DNA from: Silene conica
Lineage: Eukaryota; Streptophyta; Magnoliopsida; Caryophyllales; Caryophyllaceae
Assembly: GCA_029255685.2 (NCBI GenBank)
Contig: CM055315.2
Coordinates: forward strand, 75,421,681 to 75,485,680
Direction of reading: 5' to 3'
DNA: 64,000 nucleotides
The stretch's first letter is position 1. Every line of letters begins with the position of its first letter. A program made the position numbers and the translations under genes. Positions 43,759-56,011 of this stretch are shown piece after piece. Under the pieces are notes generated by a model. The model had not been told where the DNA came from. It saw only the letters and a list, made by a program, of their open reading frames with translations, and searched no databases.

Positions 43759-45228
43759 CTACAACTTAGGAACACATCTAATTCCCATGTAATGAATGTG
43801 CCCTTCATGCTTATCACGTGGTAATGCTTTAGTGAGAGGATCAGCTATGTTGTCATCCGTAGCGATCTTATCAATGAAAATCTCATTTTGCTCCACGTAA
43901 TCTCTGATTAGATGAGCTTTCCGTTGTACATGTCTAGCCTTGTTGCTAGACTTATGCTCCTTAGCTTGGAAGATGTCACATTTATTGTCACAATAAACGG
44001 TGATTGGGTCATTCGAACTAGGCACTACTGAGAGTCCTTGTAAGAATTGACGCATCCATATCGCTTCCTTAGCTGCTTCCGAGGCGGCATAGTACTCGGA
44101 CTCAGTAGTAGAATCTGCTGTAACACTCTGTTTAGAACTTTTCCAGCTGACAGCACCGCCATTAAGAGTAAAAACGAATCCAGACTGAGATTTCGAGTCG
44201 TCTCGAGCCGTTTGGAAGCTAGCATCTGCGTAACCTGTGGCGCAGAGCGTTGAGTCGCCTCCGTAAGTCAATCCCCAATCTTTAGTCCTCCGTAGGTACT
44301 TAAGAATATTTTTCACGGCCATCCAGTATTGTTCACCTGGATGAGCTTGAAATCGACTTGTCATACTCAATGCATATGCAACGTCTGGACGTGTGCATAT
44401 CATGGCATACATGATCGATCCTATTGCCGAAGCATAAGGAATCCGACTCATGCGCTCCTTCTCTTCCAATGTCTTAGCTTCTTGAGTCTTGCTCAAGTGA
44501 AGCCCAGTAGTCATAGGAAGGAACCCCTTCTTGGAGTTCGTCATGCTGAATCTCTCTAGAATCTTATCTATCTAAGACTCCTGACTGAGAGACAACATCC
44601 GTCGTGATCTATCCCTGTAGATACGGATGCCCAAAATTCTTTGTGCCTCTCCCAGATCTTTCATCTGGAAATGGTTTTTCAACCATACTTTAACCGAAGA
44701 TAAGAGAGGTATGTCATTCCCAATCAAGAGTATGTCATCGACATACAGTACTAGGAAGACAATCTTGCTCCCACTCGACTTGATATAGAGACATGGTTCC
44801 TCGACTGATCGAATAAAGCCATTCTCTTTTATCACTTGGTCGAAGCGATGATTCCAACTCTGTGATGCTTGCTTAAGTCCATAGATGGAACACTTAAGCT
44901 TGCAAACCTTCTTAGGATGTTCTGGATCAATAAAACCCTCGGGTTGTACCATGTACAACTCTTCCTCCAAATAACCGTTTAAGAAGGCGGTTTTAACGTC
45001 CATTTGCCATATTTCATAGTCATGAAATGTGGCGATCGCTAAGATAATCCGAATGAAACGTAGCATGACTACGGGTGCAAAGATCTCATCGTAGTGCAAG
45101 CCTGGCACTTGGGTGAAACCTTTAGCAACTAGTCTTGCCTTGTGGATATCTTGTTTACCTTCCACGGCATGCTTTATTTTGTAAAGCCATTTGCATTGAA
45201 GGGGACGTACCTTTGCAGGTAGGTCCAC
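43759..45228 (-). pseudogene. Element D reverse transcriptase and RNase H
   Basis: RT shows ARLVAKGFTQ, QMDVKTAFLNG, SIYGLKQASQ and YVDD; RNase H shows YADASFQT, TESEYYAASEAAKEAIW, YCDNK and ARHVQRKAHLIRDYV. Both are in one frame, interrupted by a TAG at 44572-44574. A TGA at 45235-45237 lies just upstream, ending the integrase frame. The natural end is the stop at 43759. Confidence 0.88.
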
Positions 45229-45234
45229 AAGATC

Positions 45235-46964
45235 TCACACGTAGTTCTCATACATGGAGTCCATCTCGGATTGCATGGCTTCTAGCCATAGCTTTGAGTC
45301 AGAACTAGTCATGGCACCTTTATAGGTTGAGGGTTCATTACCCTCTAGGAGTAAGACGTCATCTATGTCATGTTCCTCGACCATACCAATGTATCTGTCC
45401 GGAGGAATAGAGACTCTTCCCGACCTCCTAGGTACCTCAGGAATATCTACCGCAGCCTCGGTTGAAGGAACTGTTTCCTCCAATGGTTGCTCGGTAGTTG
45501 GTTCTTGAACCTCCGATAAATCGAAGGTTTTATTACTCGACTTGTTCTCGAGAAATTCTTTCTCTAAGAACGTCGCACTAGCCGCAACAAAAGCACGTTG
45601 TTCGGTTGGCGAGTAGAAGTAATGACCAAAAGTTCCCTTTGGATAGCCTATAAAGTATGTCTTGACCGATCGCGGGCCGAGCTTATCCTCGTGTCTCCAC
45701 TTGACATAAGCCTCGCAGCCCCAAACCCGAATAAAGGACAAATTAGGGACCGTTCCCTTCCATAATTCGTATGGAGTCTTGTCAACAGCTTTAGACGGAC
45801 TTCGGTTAAGTATTAGAGCGGCCGACAAAATAGCATAGCCCCACAATGAATCAGGCACAACGGTGTGACTCATCATGGATCGAACCATATCAAGTAGAGT
45901 TCGATTTCTCCGTTCGGACACACCATTTAATTGTGGTGTTCCATGTGGAGTCAATTGTAGCACGATGCCACAGTCTTTAAGGTGTTGATCAAACTCGTGT
46001 GAAAGATACTCACCACCACGATCAGAACGTAGTGCTTTAATCTTTCTTCCCAATTGGTTCTGTACCCGATTCTGGTATTCTTTGAACTTGTCAAAGGATT
46101 CACTTTTATGTTTCATCAAGTAGACATAGCCATATCTACTCAAATCATCCGTGAAAGTGATGAAATACCTATAGCCTTCTCGTGCGTTGATCGACATAGG
46201 GCCACACACATCTGTATGTATGAGTCCTAATAGGTCGGCAGCACGCATTCCAACACCTTTGAAGGAAATACGAGTCATCTTACCGATGAGACATTATTCA
46301 CACGTGCCATATGATTCGAAATCAAAGGCCGAGATAGCTCCATTCTGTATGAGCTGTTTTACGCGTTTCTCATTTATGTGTCCCATACGACAATGCCATA
46401 GATAAGTTTGATCTTTGTCACCTACCTTTAATCTCTTATTATTCACATGTAATATTTTAGTGGTTTGATCTAAAACATAAATTCCATTCATGGAAACTGC
46501 CTTGCCATAAATCATATTGTGTAATGAGAAAATACAACTGTTATTTTCTATTACAAATGAAAAACCAAGTTTGTCAAGTGCAGAAACTGAAATAATGTTT
46601 TTGGATAAACAAGGAACATAATAACAATTATATAAAGATAACTCGAATCCACTTGGAAGCTGGATCACGTATGTTCCCCTCGAGACTGCAGCAACACGTG
46701 CTCCATTCCCGACACGCAGGTCAACCTCACCCTTGATGAGGGGTTCTTGGTTTCGGAGGCCCTGCACATGATTACATAGATGAGAACCACAACCAGTATC
46801 TAGTACCCAAGTTCCGTAACTTGCATGGTTAATCTCAATCATGTGAATAAAAGAAGAAGAAGAAGACATACCAACAGGAGTAACGCGGCCTGCCTTAATG
46901 TCCTCACGATACACGGGGCATGAGCGCCTCCAATGCCCAGTCTTGTGGCAATGGTGACATTCCA
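45235..46964 (-). pseudogene. Element D protease and integrase
   Basis: Same frame as RT. The protease motif LDTGCGSHLCNHVQGL and pre-integrase LWHCRMGHINEKRVK lie above 46294; a TAA at 46294-46296 interrupts. The integrase core follows with HTDVCGP, LRSDRGGEY and GVSERRNRTLLD. The upstream edge is the TRIM insertion at 46965, which cuts the zinc knuckle region (CHHCHKTGHWRRSC is on this side). Confidence 0.88.
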
Positions 46965-47555
46965 TGTAACACCCCAAGAGTATGAGAGGAAAGTTGTCCC
47001 ACATCGGTAGAATGTGACGCTTGTGATATGTTTATAATAACTTCCACCCACCACTTAGTAACAAGGCCTTGTGCTTTTGGGCTTAAGTGAGGACAATTAA
47101 CGGGCCCAAAAGTGCACACCCATCTTATTGGGTTTGTGTTACGACGGTGGCGGGTCGGGTTGTTACAAATGGTATCAGAGCGACCCTGCGACCGTGTGGT
47201 GAGCCTGTGGCGGGAGTACCCGGGTCACACACCTAGCGGGGAGGATTCTGGGCTTGGCTATGGTCAGGTTTGAGGCACAACGAGGACGTTGTGTTCTTTA
47301 AGTGGGGGAGTCTGTAACACCCCAAGAGTATGATATGAGTTTGTGTGGACATTTGTAACAACCCGACCCCTACCGTCGTAACACAAACCCAATAAGATGG
47401 GTGTGCACTTTTGGGCCCGTTAATTGTCCTCACTTAAGCCCAAAAGCACAAGGCCTTGTTACTAAGTGGTGGGTGGAAGTTATTATAAACATATCACAAG
47501 CCTCACATTCTACCGATGTGGGACAACTTTCCTCTCATACTCTTGGGGTGTTACA
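46965..47555. mobile_element. TRIM composite: direct LTR, internal, partial LTR, inverted LTR
   Basis: A 591-bp insertion flanked by TTCCA (46960-46964, 47556-47560). Order: LTR 46965-47167 (TGTAACACCCC...GGGTTGTTACA), internal 47168-47312 with a TGGTATCAGAGCG primer site and AAGTGGGGGAGTC purine tract, partial second LTR 47313-47353, then a complete LTR in inverse orientation 47354-47555. Removing 596 bp (insert plus one duplication copy) puts gag and pol back in one frame by arithmetic. No coding capacity. Confidence 0.9.
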
Positions 47556-48389
47556 TTCCATGCTAGTATCCTTGCTCTTTGTCTTGCCCTGTGAGTTGCT
47601 CGACTCACCTGGCCCACTCTTAGTAAATCCTGACTTCTTAAACTTGGGCTTGCCTACTGTTAGGTCGCCCTGAGCTTTAGCTTTTCCCTTACCCTTACCC
47701 TTGCTGGAGATCATGAGAACATCCTGCTTCATGCTCCCACTTAATTTCAGATCCTTCTCGGTCTGTACGAGAAGGGAGTGGAGCTCATGAGGAGTCTTTT
47801 TCATGTCGTTCATGTAATAGTTGGCCCTGAAGAGGGCGAACCCATCATAAAGCGAATGAAGCATTCGATCAACGATTATGTTCTCACTAATCTTGCAGTT
47901 TAGGGCCTCCAGTTTTTCGATATTCTCAATCATGTGAAGAATATGTGGGCTAACCGCTTGGCCCTTCTGGAGTTTCGCCTCAAAGAAGCGACAGGTATGC
48001 TCATAAGAAACGATCCTCGGAGCTTTTGAGAATTCGTTAGTGAGCGTGGTGAAAATCTTGTTTGCACCATGGGTTATGAAGCGTCTTTGCAAATTGGATT
48101 CCATTGCATAGATGAGTACGTTCTTTATCGCACCCGCTTCCATGACGAAGTCGCTATGAGCGCGAACTTCGTTAGCTCTAGCTCCAGTTCCTGGGTGTGC
48201 CGGAATTGGCTCAGTTAAGTACTTAAGCTTTCCGTCAGCAATGGCAGCATTCCGTAGTGCTGCCTCCCAGTCAGAGAAGTTTGACCCATCATTCCTCAGT
48301 CTAGTAGACTGATTCATGGAGTCCATAAAGGCTTTTAGCCAGGATTCACGTGCTAGCTTGGCACTTGGCATTGGGTCTTCACCAGCCAT
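47535..48389 (-). pseudogene. Element D gag
   Basis: The gag frame starts at an ATG at 48389 (MAGEDPM) and runs for about 277 genuine residues before entering the TRIM at 47555. A copia capsid-like region is followed by a lysine- and serine-rich linker (KGKGKGKAK). The zinc knuckle lies on the other side of the TRIM. Apart from that insertion the frame is open. Confidence 0.85.
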
Positions 48390-48725
48390 TAGTTATACAG
48401 CAATTTAAATGATCGTGTTCTACACTGAAAAGAAGATAAAACAAAACCATATAAGCAACTCATTGTTGTGATTTAAGTCTATTTTAAATTGTATTTAAAC
48501 TCGTAGACTCATGCATTTATATAATTGATCTCCCTCAAGAATTATATAAACGATCCCAAGACTCAATTTCCGTATATTGATAAGCCCACAGTTTGGCTAA
48601 TTCCACCGTTGGAACTCTTGGTCGATAGATTTCCGTAAATCCTATCTATTAGTCCATCTTAGTCGCTAGATAGTATCGAGTGACCATGATGTTGAGATAA
48701 AATAAATCATCTGTTCCCACTTACC

Positions 48726-49636
48726 TGTAACACCCCAAGAGTATGAGAGGAAAGTTGTCCCACATCGGTAGAATGTGAGGCTTGTGATATGTTTATAATA
48801 ACTTCCACCCACCACTTAGTAACAAGGCCTTGTGCTTTTGGGCTTAAGTGAGGAAAATTAACGGGCCCAAAAGTGCACACCCATCTTATTGGGTTTGTAT
48901 TACGAGGGTGGCGGGTCGGGTTGTTACAAATGGTATCAGAGCGACCCTGCGACCGTGTGGTGAGCCTGTGGCGGGAGTACCCGGGTCACACACCTAGCGG
49001 GGAGGATTCTGGGCTTGGCTATGGTCAGGTTTGAGGCACAACGAGGACGTTGTGTTCTTTAAGTGGGGGAGTCTGTAACACCCCAAGAGTATGATATGAG
49101 TTTGTGTGGACATTTGTCCCACATCGGTAGATTGAGAAGCTTGTGATATGTTTATAATAGCTCCCACCCACCACTTAGTAACAAGGCCTTGTGCTTTTGG
49201 GCTTAAGTGAGGACAATTAATGGGCCCAAAAGTGCGCACCCATTTTATTGGGTTTGTGTTACAACGGTGGGGGTCGGGTTGTTACAAATGGTATCAGAGC
49301 GACCCTGCGACCGTGTGGTGAGCCTGTGGTCGGGAGTACCCGGGTCACACACCTAGCGGGGGAGGATTCTGGCCCTGGTTGTGGTCAAGTTTGAGTCACA
49401 ACGAGGACGTTGTGTTCTTTAAGTGGTGGAGTTTGTAACACCCCAAGAGTATGAGAGGAAAGTTGTCCCACATCGGTAGAATGTGAGGCTTGTGATATGT
49501 TTATAATAACTTCCACCCACCACTTAGTAACAAGGCCTTGTGCTTTTGGGCTTAAGTGAGGACAATTAACGGGCCCAAAAGTGCACACCCATCTTATTGG
49601 GTTTGTGTTACGACGGTGGCGGGTCGGGTTGTTACA
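48726..49636 (+). mobile_element. Tandem TRIM: three LTRs, two internal regions
   Basis: LTRs at 48726-48928, 49074-49286 and 49434-49636, with internal regions 48929-49073 and 49287-49433, flanked by the 5-bp duplication TTACC (48721-48725, 49637-49641). Outer LTRs are nearly alike (GTATGAGAGGAAAG). The middle one is a variant (GTATGATATGAGTTTGTGTG). Each internal region has the tRNA-Met primer site and a purine tract. No frame is coding. Confidence 0.92.
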
Positions 49637-50652
49637 TTACCCGACGTAGAAGGGGTCATATTATGCCTACCGACGAAGAAGGGATTCATGGGAGTCTGAT
49701 TTATAAAGACTAGTCTCAATTTTTGGTTATACGAGGAAGACCCCATCAACTTATATTTATCCATTTTAAGTGAACTAACATCTAGCATATGCGTGAATGA
49801 ATGAAATAAAGTGATGGCTTTGCAATTGACATGTGACATCTGTATTGTCACAGAAAACTAACGCGTAACCTCTACATGAGTCAGTTTTCAGGCATGTTAT
49901 AGGTGGTTTGGTTTTAGGCGGAATATGATGCAAGCTATTATCGATGAAAGCATAAAATAAATGCGATAAACGTAAATAAAAGTCCTAGTGTGGCCTATCC
50001 TACCAAAATAAACATAAAAACAACTTTGGAATCCACCGTTGGACCCTAGAAGCTTGTCTTTATGTTCCATCTTGGTCCTTGCAGCGGGAGTGAGCATCCG
50101 GTCTCCATCTTTGGTCTTCACAAAATTACTAATTTAAATTACAAATATAACCCTATATACATTCTAATTTAAATACAAAAGTAATTACATGGCAAAAACC
50201 CAAAACGGAGATTCAAGATCTCAAAGTTACAAACAAGACTGTGTCCCATCATTACGGTGACACAATCTTCTAAGGCCACACTAAGTTACAACCGTTTGCA
50301 AAATTAAATACGTTATAGAAAGCATTCAAAAGGCATTCAACAAGACGATAAATAAAATGCATCAACTAAAAGTAAAATTCATTCATGACATAATGTTGTT
50401 ATTATGATTAACAAATTTTACCAAACCACCTTTACGGGATTAAAATTATGTGATTATACCGTTTTAACCACTTTAATTTTAACACGTTAATAATCCATTA
50501 TCTTAAACCGTTTTAAAATAATATGTATCATGCGAGAGTGAACCGTTTCACAAAAATAATATACTATTTCCGTATATAGCATATTACTTTTGGCCAAGGG
50601 AAAATAAAAACAAGTTATTTTCGGAAAAATAAAACGTCTGTTACAGGGACGA

Positions 50653-51021
50653 GGTCTACCGACCTCAATATGGGGTCGACCGACCTCCTGACGAAAAAAA
50701 AAAAAAAATTTATTTTCCTGTAACTGCAGAGTGGTCGACCGACCCAATAAACAGGTCGACCGACCACAAAATACCAAGACGAGTTTCTGAAAACGCGAAA
50801 TTGTTGTACTTTCAATCAAAACAAGTTTTAACCTTTGATTCAAAACGCGTAAATCAAAATAAACAGCAATTAGGGTTCACATATTGTCAAGAATATCGAT
50901 TAATTAACAATATGTAAACAGGAATCGAAAACAAGATCGGTTATACAAAAGAGAAACTGCCGAAAAACAGAAACCCTACGAGGGCAGAGGTCGACCGACC
51001 ACAATAATGGGTCGACCGACC
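50653..51021. repeat. Three further GGTCGACCGACC pairs in the element D leader
   Basis: 12-mers at 50653 (one change) and 50674, 50733 and 50754, 50989 and 51010. Every pair is again exactly 21 bp start to start. The first pair is preceded by TTACAGGGAC, which also precedes the 40831 copy. Confidence 0.9.
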
Positions 51022-52107
51022 CACACGCCGACAGAAATCAATTTTCAAAATTTTTTAAATTAAAACTTATGAAAAACACAAAAGTAAAATTTCGTGGCCG
51101 TGGCTCTGATACCACTTGTGGGGAATATAGCATGTATTCGCCCTAAACATGAAGGATTATAACGAATTTTACAGTTGAGATTATTGTCATAAGTTAATAA
51201 AAACATGAAAAGGAATACAACCTTGGGTCCTTGCTTGAATAGGCCTAAGAACAGGAATTAAAGTAAATTCCCTCCTATAACTTGCACCCAAGACTTGAAT
51301 GAGATGTTGCCGCGTGTGCTAGAAATACTCTCCAATTGCCTTGCAATATGGGGAGAGCTTTTGTGAGGTTTTAGATGTGAGATCTGAGTTTTGGGAAAAT
51401 AATGTTCTCAAAACCCTAATTCTTGAGATTATCAATTAACCAGTGTACTGACAAAAGGAGAAGGACTCTCCTTTTGTAGTAAGTGGGTCGGCCGAACGGG
51501 TATTAGGTAAGGGTGGGCTTTTCCACTCTTACCTTATTCCTTTGCGTGATTCGACCCGATTTGCTAATAATATAATTCGCGGGTATTTATTATAAATCGC
51601 ACACATGTTATCAGATATTAATACAGTCGATGTATTAATAATGGTCTGATAAAATACGATATTGTATAATTGGCCCAATTAATATAACTGTTTATATTAA
51701 TACACAAATTCAATATTTAATTAAATATAACCGTTTATATTTAATTTACGAATTAATCACGTAATCCGTTTTAGCTAAAATTATTTAATCCGTATTAAAT
51801 AATAATCTCAACATCTTATTGACTAATTTAATAGTCAATACCTCTGACTAACTGTTTAGTCGTATCCGGCATAAATGTGACTGTATTTTCATACCTTCAC
51901 ATCTCTCAAACGTGTCCTATAGGTGTGACGTATAGGGACCAGTTGATCACCGCCATCTGTATGACAATAACGTCAAACTTATCTAGCAAGCCAACCGTTA
52001 TTGATAAACGTGGATCAACTGATAATAATACTGAAGTATGCCCTTGTGATCCTTAAAGAGATTTAGTAAGTCATTGTACTTAATTGTCAAGGACACCAGC
52101 CCCAACA

Positions 52108-52925
52108 AAGTTGGCCTCTGAGTCCTTGCTTGTGAATGTGAATTTGGTATCTAGGTTATGCGTTAAGATGTCGCCTCTGAACCTTTATACTTGCTGAATA
52201 TTTGGTATTTAGGTTATGTCTTAAGTTGACCGCTGGACCTTTATACTTGCTGATTGATTATGATGGATATCGTGTATTGATTTATAGAACTGTTCATCCA
52301 AGGCATTGGATGACTCTTTGGCTAGTTTCGTAAATGGTTTGGATTGAAAAAACCCCCGGCCGGGCAACCGGAAGGGAAACCGGCTCTCCTTCCAAATAGT
52401 TTCCGAAGTTGGTTGAGAGCCTTGCATAATATTTTCATGTTGACTTGAGATTCAGATACTGAGATTTATATGCTTCACATGTTTATATATGTTGGAGTAT
52501 GTTGTGTATTTCTGTGTTACGTGTCGTTACAAAAGATGGCTAGGAGAACTCTAGTCACTCCCCACTGATTGTGGCGTACATGTTTACATGTATGTAGGTA
52601 CATGACAGGTTGGATAGCTATGGGGTTACATGGAGCTAGCGAGCGATGATCCTTCATCGATTGACTTACACTTTTACGTTAGCTAGACTCTAGATTTACA
52701 TTTCAGTTTTTGAATGCCTGTAGGGATGTGCCATCCCAGGCTGTTTGTATATTTTACTATCAGTACTTAAACAGTTATATTTATCTATGTTTGGTTTATA
52801 TCAGTTGTTTCAGTTTTAGTTTTTAATTCACCTCGTTTTTATGCATGTTAAAGTTTAAATTCCGCTTAAAGTTTGGCATGTTTTGTATGTTTTATTTCCG
52901 CTGCGACGAGGGGTTTTACAACCAA
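52108..52925 (+). mobile_element. Structured LTR-like sequence, right part
   Basis: Continuation of the block at 40621-41904 after element D. It includes the end of the stem-loop array, a second CCGGGCAACCGGAAGGGAAAC block (about 52353), and a terminus TTTCCGCTGCGACGAGG followed by GGTTTTACA at about 52920. This style of ending is familiar from plant Ty3/gypsy LTRs. No target duplication was found. Confidence 0.5.
52113..52246 (+). repeat. Stem-loop array, right part
   Basis: The remaining half of the split stem-loop, then stems 52147-57/52180-90 and 52205-15/52236-46 (each 9 of 11 positions paired), with loop cores ATGCGTTAAGATG...CCTCTG and ATGTCTTAAGTTG...CCGCTG. Confidence 0.8.
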
Positions 52926-54534
52926 TGTGACAATACAATATATTTAATCCCGTAAAATGACAAAATTAGTTGAAAATGATTAGAAGTAATGAAATTGTTA
53001 CCCGCTACAGAAGCATCCAAGGCTGCAGTTGTTTTCACATATTAACCGACTTCAAATTGACATATTTCAGCAATTACAGACGATGATGCATGATCTTCAA
53101 TGTCAAGCTCAAGATTAAGATGAACTTGTTTATACTTCTCTTAATCCTTATTTTGCCTCACGTTATCAATTGAATGAGTTGTTGAGTTTACGTTCTTGTA
53201 CGTGCCACCCTTCAACACCAACGTGTAAACGAAAAAAGTCCAGTGAAAAAATGATAAAGAAATCCTCAACCAAACATCGAGACTTTTGAGGTCGACGCTA
53301 AATGGTTGGGTTGCTATGCTAGAAAATCTTTGGAATATATTTTGAAATGAAGACGGTTAGTTTTCTTTTGCCCTAGTTTTCGTTCCATTAACTTATTTTC
53401 TAATTATCGTTATACACATGAACATGTGAATGACCATTGGTTAAGTTGAGGATCCGTCCTATCATGGGTTGCCCTTTTTAATCGTTATACATTTAAATTC
53501 AGTTAATTTATAGTTTTGAAATAAAAAATTAAAATATATTGTCATTTATAAACTTTAAAAGCTCATGAAAAATACATAGAAGCTCACTAATAGTCTTTTT
53601 TCTAAAAGCTCATGTGTTTGTGTTCGTTACCAGACTCGGAATATAAGGTAACACATATAAACTTATTTGCTAGAGCTCACGACAACTTTTCTTCAGATTC
53701 TCTCTTCTTCGCGGCTTTAGAACATTGACTCATTCGTAAAGTTCTCGATACAACAACAAGACTCATTCTCAGATTCAACACACATTAAAATGCGTCCTAA
53801 TACGAATCATAAACACAAACTGATAAGAATCATACAAACCATTACGAAGGGAGTTTTCCTTGTGCATTCCTCGTCAAGAGTCACAAATGATTTGGATGAG
53901 CTTTTAAAGATTTGGATGACTTTTTAAAGATTGTTGCATGTGATATGAGGTATTCAGAATCTTTTACTCTTTGCAAATACTTCCTTCGATTATTTGAAAC
54001 CATTCCAAATTTATAATTCTAGAAACGCGATAAAATATAAAAAAATTGCTACATTAATACCCTAACATGAGGTATTCACGTTTCCGTACAACACGCTTAA
54101 ATCTTGTAAGACGACTTGAAGCAACAATTACGGTTGTCAATTGTAGTCGTAATATTAGCCATCATCCCACATCCTCAACGAAATAGTTTACTTGAACACG
54201 AGAATATTTAATTTGAGAGAAAATGGACAACATTTCAACGAAATACTTTTGTTTTTTTGTTGGGGGTAAAAAGCGTTATAAATACTACCGCCCTACAGGC
54301 TATAGGTTACCTAGAATGTCCTAGTCGGGAAATATATACTACATGCTACTCCTCCCATGTTAGGCTACCAATAGTCCAATAAATACTACAGACTACAGGT
54401 TACATAGAATGTTCTAGTACTCTTGTATGCTCCCCTTAGCATAACCATCTTCACAGAATCCATCGTCGTATGAGTCGAAAACACGTTCAATATCGCGGGT
54501 TATCATTAGAGGGTGAAGCACCTCACTACCAGTC
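52926..54534. other. Unassigned sequence
   Basis: AT-rich. No coding frame, terminus or repeat is convincing apart from short echoes of TACTACAGACTACAGGTTAC around 54280-54420. Confidence 0.4.
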
Positions 54535-54711
54535 TACCACACATATGACAACTTGGCACTGCATTAACAAATAAAAGCATCATAGGTTGAATCTAAACCA
54601 GGTTCTATGAAAATAATAATCAGTACCACACATACGACAACCTGACACTGCATTAACAAATAAAAGCATCATAGGTTGAATCTAAACCAAGTTCTATGAA
54701 AATAATAATAT
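54535..54711. repeat. Two-copy tandem duplication, 89-bp unit
   Basis: The unit TACCACACATATGACAAC...AAAATAATAAT at 54535 repeats at 54624 with very few changes. A CTAATTCT-type microsatellite follows at about 54860-54915. Confidence 0.9.
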
Positions 54712-56011
54712 ATAAACTTTAAATTAACGGGTATACAATAACGTGATTAATCCTCTTTCTATATAAGGAAAAGAATTTAAAATACGTAGTTGCTCATTCA
54801 TAGACGAGTTTTACTCCATCATGTACTTTTTTCATTATTGTTCCATAGTATGCCCTTTATCTAATTTCTCTAATTCTCTAATTCTCTAATTCTCTCAAAT
54901 TCTCTTAAATTCTCCCTCTCACAAATTAATCAAATCCGTCTTTGACGCAATCATGGATGTTAATTCTCGTATTATTAAGATAACTAGCTTAGAACCCGTG
55001 CAAAATTGCACGGGCATGCATAAAAAATATATAAATAGCCATTTGAAATTTATAGCTATACTTTTATTCAATATTATAGTATGAATGTAAAACATTTTGC
55101 ACATTCAAATTAAAGTACAATATTGAATTGAGATTTAACATTTATAATTCTCCTAACATTTAGATAAAATTCATATATAATCGGTATACTAATCGGTCAA
55201 AATTTTGTATACACGTGTGTGATATCTTCACCCCAAGCATTCACAATCTCATATGTTTAATTATACTCATATCTTATTTCATATCGATGATAACTTCGAG
55301 AGTAAACGAAATAATACACTCATCCCATAACTTTTATAAATCATTAAGTTAAAAAATATCATTAATTCTTAAATCATGAAAAATGCAAACATATTTGATG
55401 TGTAGGTGGGTATCACGTCCCATTACTCATCACGGATTCACGGGTGAAATATGTGTACATGTACCCCTCTGCAAATGCTATACCCATACTCGCCCCATCG
55501 GGGTTGTACCCGTACAACTAACATCTTTATTTTTTAGTAATAATCACAATATACAAATAATTATAATTATAATGTACACATATAAAATAAGTAGTGCATT
55601 GCATAAGAGGTATACATATGATGTTTACGGATCATTGTTTCCTTATGTTTTTAACACTACACAACAATCTCCGTGTAATTTTTAATGACATAGTATGATA
55701 TGGCTCGTATGAATTTAAATTAAAAAAACATGGTAAAAATGGGCCATATGAAAGAATAATTTTTATAATTTTAAAAATATGAAAATATGAAAATAATAAA
55801 AACTTTATATAATCTGCTAATTATTTTTTTCCTAATCTATTAATTTAATTTGATAATAATTAAATCTTGTTAAACAATTGTTAATCTTGTCCGTTATTAT
55901 AAATTCTCTTGCTTCGCCTAATAGAACTTTAAATAGTTAAAAGCTAAAACTCGTTACTATCCATATTTTTGGTGAGGGTATATAGATTTTTTGTACACAT
56001 TTTTACACTAA

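Larger units (their letters stand above)
48390..51116 (-). other. Element D leader, with TRIM and GGTCGACCGACC pairs
   Basis: Untranslated leader between the 5' LTR and gag. It holds the tandem TRIM (48726-49636) and three pairs of the GGTCGACCGACC motif (50653-51021). The primer-binding site is at its right edge. No gene is seen. Confidence 0.75.
41905..52107 (-). mobile_element. Copia element D, recent, 991-bp LTRs
   Basis: LTRs 41905-42895 and 51117-52107 are equal in length; I noticed two differences (near 42283 and 42349 and their counterparts). The 5-bp duplication AAGTT flanks it (41900-41904, 52108-52112). Element sense is minus: primer-binding site TGGTATCAGAGCC (minus strand, about 51102-51115) beside the right LTR, purine tract AAGTGGGAGAT beside the left LTR at 42896. 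Domain order gag, protease, integrase, RT, RNase H is copia. It carries two TRIM insertions and three in-frame stops. Confidence 0.95.

Noticed and set aside
46904..49588. Repeated 66-85-residue open frames beginning MCTFGPVNCPHLSPKAQG
   Set aside because: They are translations of TRIM LTRs and internal regions, repeated because the LTRs repeat.
48726..49636. Cassandra-type TRIM with 5S rRNA sequence
   Set aside because: The LTR start resembles other plant TRIMs but no 5S rRNA-like block was seen.
41462..52246. CRISPR-like regular array
   Set aside because: The conserved part is the loop and the variable parts pair with each other, the opposite of repeat-spacer logic; the host is a plant.
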